Positions 8,584 to 16,276 of a stretch of 64,000 nucleotides of DNA are shown piece after piece. The notes beneath the pieces were generated by a model that saw nothing but the letters and a program-made list of their open reading frames with translations, was not told the DNA's origin and did not search any database. Every line of letters starts with the position of its first letter. Position 1 is the stretch's first letter. The translations under genes were made by a program, and so were the position numbers. The DNA comes from Streptomyces chartreusis. GTDB lineage: Bacteria; Actinomycetota; Actinomycetes; Streptomycetales; Streptomycetaceae. The stretch is taken from positions 7,502,001 through 7,566,000 of the forward strand of contig NZ_CP023689.1 in NCBI RefSeq assembly GCF_008704715.1, written 5' to 3'.

Positions 8584-8715
8584 GCGTGACCGGGGCGGCG
8601 CGCCACGCTCACGTACGGGTTACTCCTCGTGACCTCCCGGCGGTCCGGACCGATGAACCGGTGGACGCAGTTTCCGATCACACGCCGAAACGACGAGATG
8701 AGGGGCCGAGGGCTG

Positions 8716-8955
8716 ATGACGGGTCGAGTGGAGACGGGCGAACGGGGCCGGGTCGCGGCGCGACTGGTGGTCGGGGTGATCGCCGCGGGGGCGGCCTGCT
8801 GGCTGCCGGCCGGGAACGCGCACGCCGACGAGACCAACACGGGCTCGCACAACGGGCCCCGGATCGGGCTGGTCAACGTGGGGCAGGTGGACGACCCCAT
8901 GGAGGACGTGCTGGAGCACTTCCTGCTCGTCGGCGACGGGTACACCTGGGGCTGA
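8716..8955 (+). CDS. Small secreted protein of unknown function
   Basis: The product is 79 aa from the ATG at 8716 (GAGG upstream); longer in-frame starts at 8629 or 8698 exist. Residues about 13-38 are a signal peptide (ARLVVGVIAAGAACWLPAG) with an ANAHA-type cleavage site. The mature part is only about 43 residues, acidic, with DPMEDVLEHFLLVGDGYTW. I do not recognise a family. A hairpin with a T-run follows it. Confidence 0.6.
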   Translation: MTGRVETGERGRVAARLVVGVIAAGAACWLPAGNAHADETNTGSHNGPRIGLVNVGQVDDPMEDVLEHFLLVGDGYTWG

Positions 8956-8985
8956 ACGCCCACGGGGCGCACGGGGCGAGGGCCG

Positions 8986-9029
8986 GGGCCGGGACGTGTC
9001 GCAGGGGTGCGGTACGGTCCCGGCCCTTT
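8986..9029. terminator. Rho-independent terminator
   Basis: GGGCCGGGAC (8986-8995) pairs with GTCCCGGCCC (9017-9026), followed by TTTC. It ends the small secreted protein transcript. Confidence 0.65.
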
Positions 9030-9135
9030 CCTGTGAGATTTTCCCGGGGAGCAGGCATAGCCGCGGCGACCCGCACGCGTCACATGGGTCAGGAGCGGCA
9101 GGCGTCCGGCCCGCCCGGGGGAAGAGAAGGTGACG

Positions 9136-9693
9136 ATGGATGCCGAAGCGCAGGACAGCTTTCGGGAGTTCGTGGAGAACCGGTCGTCCGCGCTGCTGAA
9201 GACCGCCGTCCTGCTGTCCGGCGGCGACCGGCACGCGGGCGAGGACCTCCTGCAGAGCGCGCTCATGAAGGCGGCCGACCGCTGGCATCGCATCGACGAG
9301 CCGGAGGCGTACGTACGGCAGATCCTGTACCGGCAGCAGATCAGCCGCTGGCGACTGAAGTGGCCGCGGCGCGAGCTGAGCGTCGCCGAGCCCCCGGAGG
9401 CCGCCGCCGGCCCCGACGGTGCGGCGGCGGCCGAGCTGCGGCTGCTGATGCGCGGCGCGCTGGCCCGGCTGACCGCACGGCAGCGCACCGTCCTGGTGCT
9501 GCGCTACTTCGAGGACCTCCCCGAGGCCGACGTGGCCCGGCTCCTCGGCTGCACCGTCGGCACCGTACGCTCCACGACCCACCGCTCACTGGCCAGACTG
9601 CGCGCACTCGCGCCGGAGCTGGGTGCGCTGAGCCCGGCCGACAGCGAGTCGCGGCTGCCCCGTGATCACTCGCCCGTGGAGGTACGACCGTGA
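9136..9693 (+). CDS. SigE-family ECF sigma factor
   Basis: The product is 185 aa from the ATG at 9136, which has GAAGAGAAGG five bases upstream; a GTG at 9130 is also possible. The order FREFVENRSSALLKTAVLLSG, AGEDLLQSALMKAADRW and then TARQRTVLVLRYFEDLPEAD, GCTVGTVRSTTHRSLARLR is typical of the actinobacterial SigE-like group. The stop overlaps the start of the 404-aa membrane protein behind it, its likely regulatory partner. Confidence 0.88.
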   Translation: MDAEAQDSFREFVENRSSALLKTAVLLSGGDRHAGEDLLQSALMKAADRWHRIDEPEAYVRQILYRQQISRWRLKWPRRELSVAEPPEAAAGPDGAAAAELRLLMRGALARLTARQRTVLVLRYFEDLPEADVARLLGCTVGTVRSTTHRSLARLRALAPELGALSPADSESRLPRDHSPVEVRP

Positions 9694-10904
9694 ACGTCGA
9701 GGAACTCGTGCGTGACTCCCTGCGGGAGCAGGCCGCTGAACAGACGCCGGCCGGGCCGGACTTCGCCGACCGGGTCCTGGTGGCCCGCCGGCGCCGAGGG
9801 GTCCGCAGGCTGGCCTGCGCCGCCGCAGCCACCGCCGCCGTGGTGGGCGTGGCCGTGGTGGTGCCGATGCTGGACTCCGGGAAGGACGACATCCGGCCCG
9901 CGGATGTCGTGCGGCGGGACAGTGTCAACGCGCGCACGGACCAGTCGCCGCCGCGTGACGTGGTGTCGGTCGCCGACACGGTGATGGCCGCCTACTACGT
10001 GCCCAGGAAGGTCAAGCACTCGGCGAACCAGGCCGAATCCGTCCGTGACTACTGGCTGCTCGACCCGAGGACCGAGAAGTACGTGAAGGCCACCAAGTGG
10101 TCCTACGTCGCCGTCGCCCCCGGCCTGAAGACCGCCGCCGTACTGGAGCGGGACCTGCCCGCCTCGCGGATCGGCCTGCTCGACCTGGCCACCGGCAAGA
10201 TCCAGCGGTGGATCCAGGTCGACCACGACGTCGCCGGGCTCGCCTTCTCACGGGACGGACTCAAGCTGGTCGCGACGACCTACAGCGAGAACCCCGACCA
10301 GCTGGTCAAGTTGCAGGGGTCGGACACCTGGCAGCAGAAGGAGCCGACGAGCCGCACCGGTTTCTACGTCCTCGACGTGGCCTCCGGGCAGGGCGCCTGG
10401 AGCGAGGTGAAGATCGAGACCGACCCGAACGACCCACTCGGCGGCTTCATCAACTCCCGCCAGGACTTCGCGATGAGCCCCGACGGCCGGTATGTCTGGG
10501 CGGGGACCCCCGAGGAGCCCGGCAAGTATTTCTACGACCTCAAGGGCACCGAGGTCGCCGTACCGGCGAACCAGAAGTACCTGGAGTGGTACGTCGACGC
10601 GGGGGTTTCGCCCAGTGGCACCCTCGTCGCCGGTCAGTTCGCGGGCGAGAAGTGGAAGACGTCGTCCTGGGTCCTCGACGCCCTCACCGGCGAGAAGACC
10701 GAGGTGCGCGGTCAGCAGCTGCTCGCCTGGGTCGGCGACAAGTCGCTGATCGCCTGGGACATCGCGGAGGACAGCAAGAACGAGTTCCACGGGCGGCTGG
10801 TCAAGGTCACCATCGGCAGCGACAAGACCGTTCCCCTCAGCGGCTTCCGCAAGGGCAATGACGGGGACGCGGGTCGCTGGGAGCCCGTCTTCGCCCAGCG
10901 CTGA
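9690..10904 (+). CDS. Membrane-anchored beta-propeller-like protein, sigma factor partner
   Basis: The product is 404 aa. There is a cytoplasmic N-terminus of about 38 residues (MNVEELVRDSLREQAAEQ), one membrane segment near 39-60, then an extracytoplasmic region with repeated blade-like stretches (VAPGLKTAAVLERD, LAFSRDGLKLVATTYSE, MSPDGRYVWAGTPEEP, VSPSGTLVAGQFAGE). These look like WD40/TolB-type propeller repeats. It is translationally coupled to the sigma factor (GTGA overlap), so an anti-sigma or signal-sensing role is likely but unproven. Confidence 0.75.
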   Translation: MNVEELVRDSLREQAAEQTPAGPDFADRVLVARRRRGVRRLACAAAATAAVVGVAVVVPMLDSGKDDIRPADVVRRDSVNARTDQSPPRDVVSVADTVMAAYYVPRKVKHSANQAESVRDYWLLDPRTEKYVKATKWSYVAVAPGLKTAAVLERDLPASRIGLLDLATGKIQRWIQVDHDVAGLAFSRDGLKLVATTYSENPDQLVKLQGSDTWQQKEPTSRTGFYVLDVASGQGAWSEVKIETDPNDPLGGFINSRQDFAMSPDGRYVWAGTPEEPGKYFYDLKGTEVAVPANQKYLEWYVDAGVSPSGTLVAGQFAGEKWKTSSWVLDALTGEKTEVRGQQLLAWVGDKSLIAWDIAEDSKNEFHGRLVKVTIGSDKTVPLSGFRKGNDGDAGRWEPVFAQR

Positions 10905-10919
10905 CCGAGCCGGCGCCGA

Positions 10920-11828
10920 TCAGTCGGTGACGAGCTCCTCGTACGCCGCCAGCAGCCCGTCGACCGCCTCGCGGTCGGCGGGCCGCAGCGGCGTACGGAC
11001 GGGACCCGCGGGCAGGCCGAGCTCATTGAGTACGGCCTTGGCGGTGACCGCGCCGGGCAGTCCCGCCGCCATCATCAACTCGATGAGCGGCGTCGCACGT
11101 TGCTGGAGGTGGGCGGCCACGGGGGTGTCGCCCGCCTCGAACGCGTCCAGTACCGCCCGGAGCCGGGCGGGGACCACGTTGGCGACCGTACTGATGTAGC
11201 CGGTGCCGCCCACCGCGTACAGCGCCAGATTGTGCTCGTCGCACCCCGCGTAGTACGCCAACTCCGTGCGGGCCAGCACCTTCTGGGTGCCGAGGAAGTC
11301 GTAGGAACAGTCCTTCACCGCGACGATCCGGGGGTGCTCGGCGAGCCGGATCAGCGTTTCCGGCTCGATGCGCGTGCCGGTGCGGCCGGGGATGTCGTAC
11401 AGCGCGACCGGCAGCCCCGCCGCGTCGGCGATCTCGCGGAAGTGCGCCTCGACCGCGTCCTGCGGGGGCCTGCTGTAGTACGGCGTGACCACCAACAGGC
11501 CGTCCGCGCCCGCCTTTTCGGCCGCCAGGGCCAGCTCGACGGTGTGCCGGGTGTCGAAGGTGCCCACGCCCGCGACGATCGACGCCCGCTCGCCCACGGC
11601 CTCCCGGACGGCCCGGACCAGCTCCGACTTCTCCGCGTCCGTCGTGGTCGGCGACTCGCCCGTCGTGCCGGAGAGCACCAGGCCGTCGCAGCCCTCGTCC
11701 ACCAGCCGGGCGGCGAGCCGTTGCGCACCGTCGAGGTCCAGTGCCCCCGCCCGGGTGAAGGGCGTGATCATGGCGCACAGGGCGCGGCCGAACGGCGGGG
11801 ATGCGGCGGGGGCGTCGGCAGTCGTCAT
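10920..11828 (-). CDS. dapA: 4-hydroxy-tetrahydrodipicolinate synthase (DapA type)
   Basis: The product is 302 aa from the ATG at 11828; a GTG at 11864 behind AGAAGAA is an alternative start. Schiff-base Lys is K172 (VAVKDCSYD), with Y144 in ALYDIPGRTG, R149 for the aspartate semialdehyde carboxylate, and the T55-T56 pair in GTTGES. The complete set, including the Arg, supports true DapA rather than another aldolase of the family. It condenses pyruvate with aspartate semialdehyde at the entry to lysine/DAP synthesis and is divergent from a lipB-type gene. Confidence 0.85.
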   Translation of the reverse strand: MTTADAPAASPPFGRALCAMITPFTRAGALDLDGAQRLAARLVDEGCDGLVLSGTTGESPTTTDAEKSELVRAVREAVGERASIVAGVGTFDTRHTVELALAAEKAGADGLLVVTPYYSRPPQDAVEAHFREIADAAGLPVALYDIPGRTGTRIEPETLIRLAEHPRIVAVKDCSYDFLGTQKVLARTELAYYAGCDEHNLALYAVGGTGYISTVANVVPARLRAVLDAFEAGDTPVAAHLQQRATPLIELMMAAGLPGAVTAKAVLNELGLPAGPVRTPLRPADREAVDGLLAAYEELVTD

Positions 11829-11903
11829 GGGAGTAGTCTCGGCAGGGCGATCGCGTAGCTCCACTTAATTCTTCTACCAGGTATTGATAAGGAGTCCTGC
11901 GAC

Positions 11904-12548
11904 ATGAGGGCCGTTGACTGCGTAGAGCGCGTCGACCTCGGCGAAGTCCCCTACGAGGACGCCGTGCGGGACATGACCGACTGGGTCGCGCGGCGCCGCG
12001 CCGGCGAGATCCCGGACCGGCTCGCGCTCCTCAGTCACCCGCCCGTCATCACCTACGGCTCCCGCACCCCGCCCGCCGAGCTGCCCGCGGGCCTGACGGT
12101 CCCGCTCGTCCCCGTCGACCGCGGCGGCCAGGCCACCTACCACGGCCCCGGCCAGCTCATCGGCTACCTCGTGCTGAATCTGCGCGAGCGCGGGCCCGGC
12201 GACATCGTGCGCCGGGTGGAGAACGGCCTGATCGCCGCCTGCGCAGACCTCGGCTTCGAGACGGTACGCCGGGACACCCCGCCCGGCGCCCAGTCGCTCG
12301 TCGGGGTCTGGACGCCGGACGGGCGCAAGCTGGTGTCGATCGGCATGCGGATCAGGGGCGGCGTGACCAGCCACGGCTTCGCGCTCAACATCACCTCCGA
12401 CCTGGTCGAGTTCACCAGGTTCGTGGCGTGCGGACTGCCCGGCGTCGCCATGACCTCGCTCGCCGAACTCGCCGCCGAACAGGGCCGGCCGGCCCCCGCG
12501 GAGCGGGAGGTCAGGGACGCGGTGGCGCGGGCGCTGGGGGCGCGATAG
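11904..12548 (+). CDS. lipB: Octanoyltransferase LipB
   Basis: The product is 214 aa behind AAGGAG at good spacing. LipB signatures are in order: DRGGQATYHGPGQLIGY, the lysine segment GRKLVSIGMRIRGG with THSG-like SHGFALNI, and the thioester cysteine in FVACGLPGVAMTSL. It transfers octanoyl from acyl carrier protein to apo-lipoyl domains. No lipA is adjacent, so this may be a second, stand-alone copy. Position 1 of the usual PCG motif is Ala here. Confidence 0.85.
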   Translation: MRAVDCVERVDLGEVPYEDAVRDMTDWVARRRAGEIPDRLALLSHPPVITYGSRTPPAELPAGLTVPLVPVDRGGQATYHGPGQLIGYLVLNLRERGPGDIVRRVENGLIAACADLGFETVRRDTPPGAQSLVGVWTPDGRKLVSIGMRIRGGVTSHGFALNITSDLVEFTRFVACGLPGVAMTSLAELAAEQGRPAPAEREVRDAVARALGAR

Positions 12549-12632
12549 GCGGCCGTATGCCCTATGTCCAAATCCGGGCGTCATGGGTCACCATGGCCAG
12601 GACGGTCAACGACCCCTGGTCCTGGAGGCGTC

Positions 12633-12797
12633 ATGAAGCTCGGCAAGGCACTCGCCACCGGCGTCGCTGAAGAGCGGCCGCAGACCCACGACGAAGAACT
12701 CGAACTCGCCGACGAGATCCGCGGCATCGAGCCGCCCGCGTCCGAGTCCGAGTCCGAGTCCGAGTCCGAGTCCGAAGAGGTTCCGGCCGCCCGATGA
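12633..12797 (+). CDS. Acidic Ser-Glu-repeat microprotein
   Basis: The product is 54 aa with GGAGG five bases before the ATG. The N-terminal MKLGKALATGVAEE is followed by an acidic helix-like LELADEIRGIEPP and a run of Ser-Glu dipeptides encoded by tandem TCCGAG hexamers. It overlaps the next gene by ATGA, so the two are coupled. The family is unknown. The repeat can change length by slippage without shifting frame. Confidence 0.65.
   Translation: MKLGKALATGVAEERPQTHDEELELADEIRGIEPPASESESESESESEEVPAAR
12741..12776 (+). repeat. TCCGAG hexamer tandem repeat
   Basis: There are five perfect TCCGAG units plus a degenerate sixth, encoding the (Ser-Glu)n tail. It is a likely variable-number locus that preserves the reading frame. 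Confidence 0.85.
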
Positions 12798-13486
12798 GGC
12801 TGCGGCTGCCCGAGGAACGCCCGACGGAGCCGCCGATCGGATACAAGATCGCCCACCCGATGCTGTCCCAGGACGGCACCCGGGCCGGGTTCACCGGCGT
12901 GTCGCTGGGCGGCGCGCTGCCGTACGGGGTCCTGGCCGACGCGTCCTGCGTCTACGGCTTCAGGCACCGGTCGCCGAGCCGCCGCTGCGACTGCGGCTTC
13001 CACTGCGTGCACGACCGCACGACGGCCGAAGGGCTGCTGTGCACGGCCGAGCACCGGACGGCCGTGCTGCTCGAAGTGACCGTGCTCGGCCGCTACCTCC
13101 GCTTCGAACGCGGCTTCCGCTACGCCCGTCAGCGGGTGCGCATCGCCACGGTCGGCCCGTGCGCCTGCGGCACGGTCGCCGCGGCGCTGGCCGACAGCGG
13201 CCGGGGCCGCCCCGGCTGGCGGGAGCTCGCCCCGTCCTGCGGGGGCTGTCTGCGCGGCCGTACGTCCATCTCGCTCGCGGGGTTCGCCCGGCTGGCCGGG
13301 GAGGGGCTGCGGGTGGTCGCGGGCAGGGCGGTGGCCGTGGCGCCGGGCGACCTCGGCGTCGTCGAGGAGCTCGGCGTTCCCGAACTCACCGCGGAGGCCG
13401 CGTTGTTGCAGGCCCGCCTCGACTGGTTCCAGGCTCAGCTGGCCCGGCTGGGTGAGCACGGACCGGGAAGCGGAAGGGAGGGATAG
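12794..13486 (+). CDS. Cys-rich protein of unknown function
   Basis: The product is 230 aa. Cysteines cluster as C65-x-C67-x3-C71, C83, C123-x-C125 and C149-xx-C152, a pattern suggesting one or two zinc sites. It has no signal peptide or TM segment. The C-terminal 60 residues are helical and possibly coiled (LTAEAALLQARLDWFQAQLARL). It starts within the stop of the Ser-Glu microprotein, so the two are probably made together. I do not recognise a family. Confidence 0.7.
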   Translation: MRLRLPEERPTEPPIGYKIAHPMLSQDGTRAGFTGVSLGGALPYGVLADASCVYGFRHRSPSRRCDCGFHCVHDRTTAEGLLCTAEHRTAVLLEVTVLGRYLRFERGFRYARQRVRIATVGPCACGTVAAALADSGRGRPGWRELAPSCGGCLRGRTSISLAGFARLAGEGLRVVAGRAVAVAPGDLGVVEELGVPELTAEAALLQARLDWFQAQLARLGEHGPGSGREG

Positions 13487-13539
13487 CGGGGGCAGGGCCG
13501 GGTACCCGGGAGTTCCGAACCGAGAGGAGGCGGAACACC

Positions 13540-13959
13540 GTGACCGGGACCATGGCCCCCGAACCGGTGCGCGAGGAGCACCACTCAGTGGGCGAACTCG
13601 TCGCACAGGCAGGCGAACAGCTCTCCCGACTCGTACGACAGGAAGTCGCCCTCGCCAAGGAGGAGTTGGCGCAGAAGGGCCGGCGGGCCGGTCGCGGCGG
13701 CGGACTGCTGGGCGCGGCGGGTGCCGTCGCGTACGCCGGGCTGCTCTTCCTGGCCGCGGCCGCCACCGCCGCCCTCTCGCTGACGATGTCCCTGTGGGCC
13801 GCCGCGCTCATCGTGACCGGGGTGCTGTTCGCGCTCGCGGCTGTGCTCGCGGCGACCGGCCGCGCCCAGCTGCGCCGGGCCGCGCCTCCCACGCCCGAGG
13901 AGGCTCTCGGCAGCGTCAGGACGGACGTCGAGGAGATCAAGGAAAGGGCGCACCGATGA
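13540..13959 (+). CDS. Actinobacterial Holin-X family (phage-holin-superfamily) membrane protein
   Basis: The product is 139 aa from a GTG behind GAGAGGAGG. A basic amphipathic N-terminal region (QAGEQLSRLVRQEVALAKEE) precedes two closely spaced membrane segments at about 55-105. This is the Holin-X/DUF1469-type layout, common in actinobacterial chromosomes and not a sign of a prophage. It overlaps the DUF3618 gene by ATGA. An envelope-associated role is inferred. Confidence 0.82.
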   Translation: MTGTMAPEPVREEHHSVGELVAQAGEQLSRLVRQEVALAKEELAQKGRRAGRGGGLLGAAGAVAYAGLLFLAAAATAALSLTMSLWAAALIVTGVLFALAAVLAATGRAQLRRAAPPTPEEALGSVRTDVEEIKERAHR

Positions 13960-14471
13960 CGGACAGGACTGCGGGGGACATGCACGGCTCCGCCGCGAAG
14001 GCCGCCGACGGGGCCGAGGAGCTGCGTGACCAGATCGAGCGGACGCGCGGCGAACTCGGCGACACCGTGGCCGAGTTGATGGAGAAGGCCGATCTGAAGG
14101 GCCGGGCCATGGCCCGCGCCGCCGACCTGAAGGACAAGGCGGGCGCGATGACCGTGCAACTGCGCAGCAGCGCCGCCCAGGCCGGCCACGCGATGCAGGA
14201 CAAGGCGACACGCGCGGGGCACGTCGTCCAGGACCGGGCGACCAAGGCCGGCCACACGGTCCAGGACCGGGCCACCCGCGCCGGTCACACCGTCCAGGAC
14301 AAGGCGACCGAAGCGGGCCATGCGGCGGAGCACGGCGCACCGCGCCCGCTCGGCACGGTCGTCCGGGCCGGCCTGCGGCACCCCCGGCCCGTGCTGGTGG
14401 CCGGTGCGGCGGTCGGAGCGCTGGTCGCGGCCTCGGTGCTGCGCCGCAGGCGCGGCGGACGCCGCCGCTGA
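13956..14471 (+). CDS. DUF3618 protein with 11-residue repeats
   Basis: The product is 171 aa. The N-terminal DUF3618 motif (AEELRDQIERTRGELGDTV) is followed by four repeats of an 11-residue unit like AGHTVQDRATR, forming a long LEA-like amphipathic helix. A C-terminal membrane segment (PVLVAGAAVGALVAASVL) and an Arg-rich tail follow. It is translationally coupled to the Holin-X gene, the standard pair. The DUF4235 gene often third in such operons is absent. Confidence 0.8.
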   Translation: MTDRTAGDMHGSAAKAADGAEELRDQIERTRGELGDTVAELMEKADLKGRAMARAADLKDKAGAMTVQLRSSAAQAGHAMQDKATRAGHVVQDRATKAGHTVQDRATRAGHTVQDKATEAGHAAEHGAPRPLGTVVRAGLRHPRPVLVAGAAVGALVAASVLRRRRGGRRR

Positions 14472-14788
14472 GACGGCGGCCCCGCCGGGTCCGGTTGGGA
14501 CGCCGGCCCCGGCGGGGTCGCAGACGTGGTGCGGGAGCGGAGGCACGCGGCAGGGTCTCCGCCCCCGCACCGCCGTGTACCGGGCCGGCCGTCCCCGGGA
14601 CACGTTGTCCGGGGACGACAACTCGCCGTCCCCGGACCCGCCGTCCGGGCCGAGAGCCCGCCGCTCCTGGGACCGCCGTCCGGGGCGAGAGCCCGCCGCC
14701 CTCGGAACCACCGTCCCGGGATGGCAATCCGCCATCCCCGGAACCACCGTCCGAATGCGACAACCCGCCCCCTCCAGAGCCCACTTGA
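14472..14788. other. Repeat-rich intergenic region
   Basis: No convincing gene is seen in the 384-bp gap before the monooxygenase. It holds a hairpin at 14591-14616 (GTCCCCGG/CCGGGGAC) that may terminate the DUF3618 operon. It also holds imperfect direct repeats of CCGCCGTCCGGG followed by CGAGAGCCCGCCG near 14638 and 14673, then further CCGTCC-bearing units. Confidence 0.5.
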
Positions 14789-14806
14789 CCTCAAGTCCGC
14801 TTGAGG
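14785..14806. promoter_or_regulatory. SoxR box
   Basis: CCTCAAG (14789-14795) and CTTGAGG (14800-14806) form a perfect dyad around TCCG. This matches the well-known SoxR site CCTCAAGTTAACTTGAGG in every arm position. A TTGACC -35 overlaps its left edge, as expected for a MerR-type activated promoter. The site lies 50 bp upstream of the monooxygenase ATG. In Streptomyces, SoxR answers redox-active antibiotics rather than superoxide. Confidence 0.85.
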
Positions 14807-14855
14807 GCGAAGGGTGATCGGTGCGCACACCGACCGCCGAGCCCTGGAGGCCGCC

Positions 14856-15557
14856 ATGACCCGTCGCACCGACGCCCACCCCGACCTCACCCGCCCCGAG
14901 GCCGGTGCCCCCTTCTTCAGCACGTGGAGCGTGGGCACCCCGCTGCGGCAACGGCAGACCGTCGAGGCGATCGGGGCCACCTGGGAACGCCGCCCCTGGC
15001 CCTCCGACGGGCTGCTCGGCTACTACGTCTACACCGGCCACGACGCCTCCACCCTCCTGCACCACTCGCAGTGGAGGAGCGAGCAGGCCTACGAGGCCTT
15101 CGTCAAGACACACCGGCAGGAGCGCGTCGACGAGATCGACACCGTCGTGCCGGGCATCGAACGGCTCCGGCTCGACCGCTACCGCCACTACCGCAGCGTC
15201 CGCCGGCCGGACGACACCCGTGTCCCGGGCTGCATCGTGATCGTCGAGATCGAGTTCGAGGAATCCGCCGCCGACAGCCGCCGCGCCTGGGTGGACGCCG
15301 TCGTCGAGGCACTGGAGTCCGAGCCCGACCCCCACCCCGGCGGCATCTCCGGCCACTTCCACCTCGGCACCGACGGCAACCGGGTCCTCAACTACGCCGA
15401 GTGGGAGAGCGCCCAGGCCCACATCGACGCCCTCGCCGCCCCGGGCGACGGGATCGGCTCGGCGCGGGAGCAGTGGGAGCGGGTGCAGACCTGGCCGGGG
15501 CTGAAGAGCAGCACGGTCAGCCGGTACGAGTACGCCCTCGGGCTGATCCCCGGCTGA
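14856..15557 (+). CDS. SoxR-regulated antibiotic biosynthesis monooxygenase (ABM) family protein
   Basis: The product is 233 aa from an ATG with GGAGG six bases upstream. A longer in-frame start at 14814 is unlikely since it lies almost on the promoter. Two ferredoxin-like ABM modules are visible: residues about 18-110 (FFSTWSVGTP, then GLLGYYVYTGHD, HHSQWRSEQAYEAF) and about 125-225 (IVIVEIEFEE, GNRVLNYAEWESAQAHIDAL). Cofactor-free quinone or anthrone oxidation is the family activity. With the SoxR box it is likely to modify redox-active metabolites. Confidence 0.85.
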   Translation: MTRRTDAHPDLTRPEAGAPFFSTWSVGTPLRQRQTVEAIGATWERRPWPSDGLLGYYVYTGHDASTLLHHSQWRSEQAYEAFVKTHRQERVDEIDTVVPGIERLRLDRYRHYRSVRRPDDTRVPGCIVIVEIEFEESAADSRRAWVDAVVEALESEPDPHPGGISGHFHLGTDGNRVLNYAEWESAQAHIDALAAPGDGIGSAREQWERVQTWPGLKSSTVSRYEYALGLIPG

Positions 15558-15576
15558 ACCCGTTCCCGACCGACGC

Positions 15577-15618
15577 CACCGAAAACTTCAGCATCCTGGA
15601 CAAAAAAAGTTTTCGGTG
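15577..15618. promoter_or_regulatory. Perfect 12-bp inverted repeat, probable ArsR operator
   Basis: CACCGAAAACTT (15577-15588) and AAGTTTTCGGTG (15607-15618) are exact reverse complements separated by 18 bp. The right arm ends 13 bp before the ATG of the ArsR-type gene. It is a strong candidate for autorepression; a weak terminator for the upstream gene is the alternative. Confidence 0.6.
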
Positions 15619-15631
15619 AGACGGTGGACCC

Positions 15632-16261
15632 ATGCTGGACGTCACCGTGATCGAGGACCCCGAGGCCGCAGCCGTCTCCCTGGACCCCATAAGGGCCCGG
15701 CTGCTCGCCGAACTGGCGGCCGGCCCCGCGTCGGCCGCCATGCTGGCGGGCAAGGTCGGGCTGCCCAGGCAGAAGGTGAACTACCACCTCAAGGCACTGG
15801 AGCGGCACGGCCTGGTCGAGCTGGCCGGCGAGCGCCGCAAGGGCAATGTCACCGAGCGGCTGATGCGGGCGACCGCCGCGTCGTACGTGATCTCACCGCT
15901 CGCGCTCGCATCGGTGCAGCCGGACCCGGACCGCTTCCGCGACCAGCTCTCGGCCCGCTGGCTGCTCGCGCTGGGCGCCCGCCTCGTACGGGACGTCGGT
16001 TCGCTGATCACCGGCGCGGCCAAGGCCCGCAAGCGGCTGGCGACCTACGCGCTGGACGGCGAGGTCCGCTTCGCCTCGGCCGCCGAACGGGCGGCGTTCA
16101 TCGAGGAGTTGACGGCCGGAGTGAGCGCGCTGATCCGCAAGTACGACGCGCCCGGCGCCGAGGGCGGCCGCGATCACCGGATCGTCGTCGCCGTCCACCC
16201 CACGGTCAAACCCCCGTCGGCCACCCCCGAGGCGACGGAAACCCCGGAACTGAACCCGTAG
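15632..16261 (+). CDS. ArsR-type helix-turn-helix regulator
   Basis: The product is 209 aa. The winged HTH has LDPIRARLLAELAAGPASAAMLAGKV, LPRQKVNYHLKALERHGLVELAGERRKGN, the ArsR pattern. A C-terminal half of about 120 residues is predicted helical. It has no metal-binding Cys signature, so it is not a metal sensor. It forms an operon with the SRPBCC gene 15 bp downstream, a common ArsR-SRPBCC pairing. Confidence 0.85.
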   Translation: MLDVTVIEDPEAAAVSLDPIRARLLAELAAGPASAAMLAGKVGLPRQKVNYHLKALERHGLVELAGERRKGNVTERLMRATAASYVISPLALASVQPDPDRFRDQLSARWLLALGARLVRDVGSLITGAAKARKRLATYALDGEVRFASAAERAAFIEELTAGVSALIRKYDAPGAEGGRDHRIVVAVHPTVKPPSATPEATETPELNP

Positions 16262-16276
16262 TACCAGGAGCCCACC

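Noticed and set aside
13540..13959. Prophage holin
   Set aside because: It is the chromosomal actinobacterial Holin-X type paired with DUF3618; no lysin, capsid, integrase or att site is nearby.
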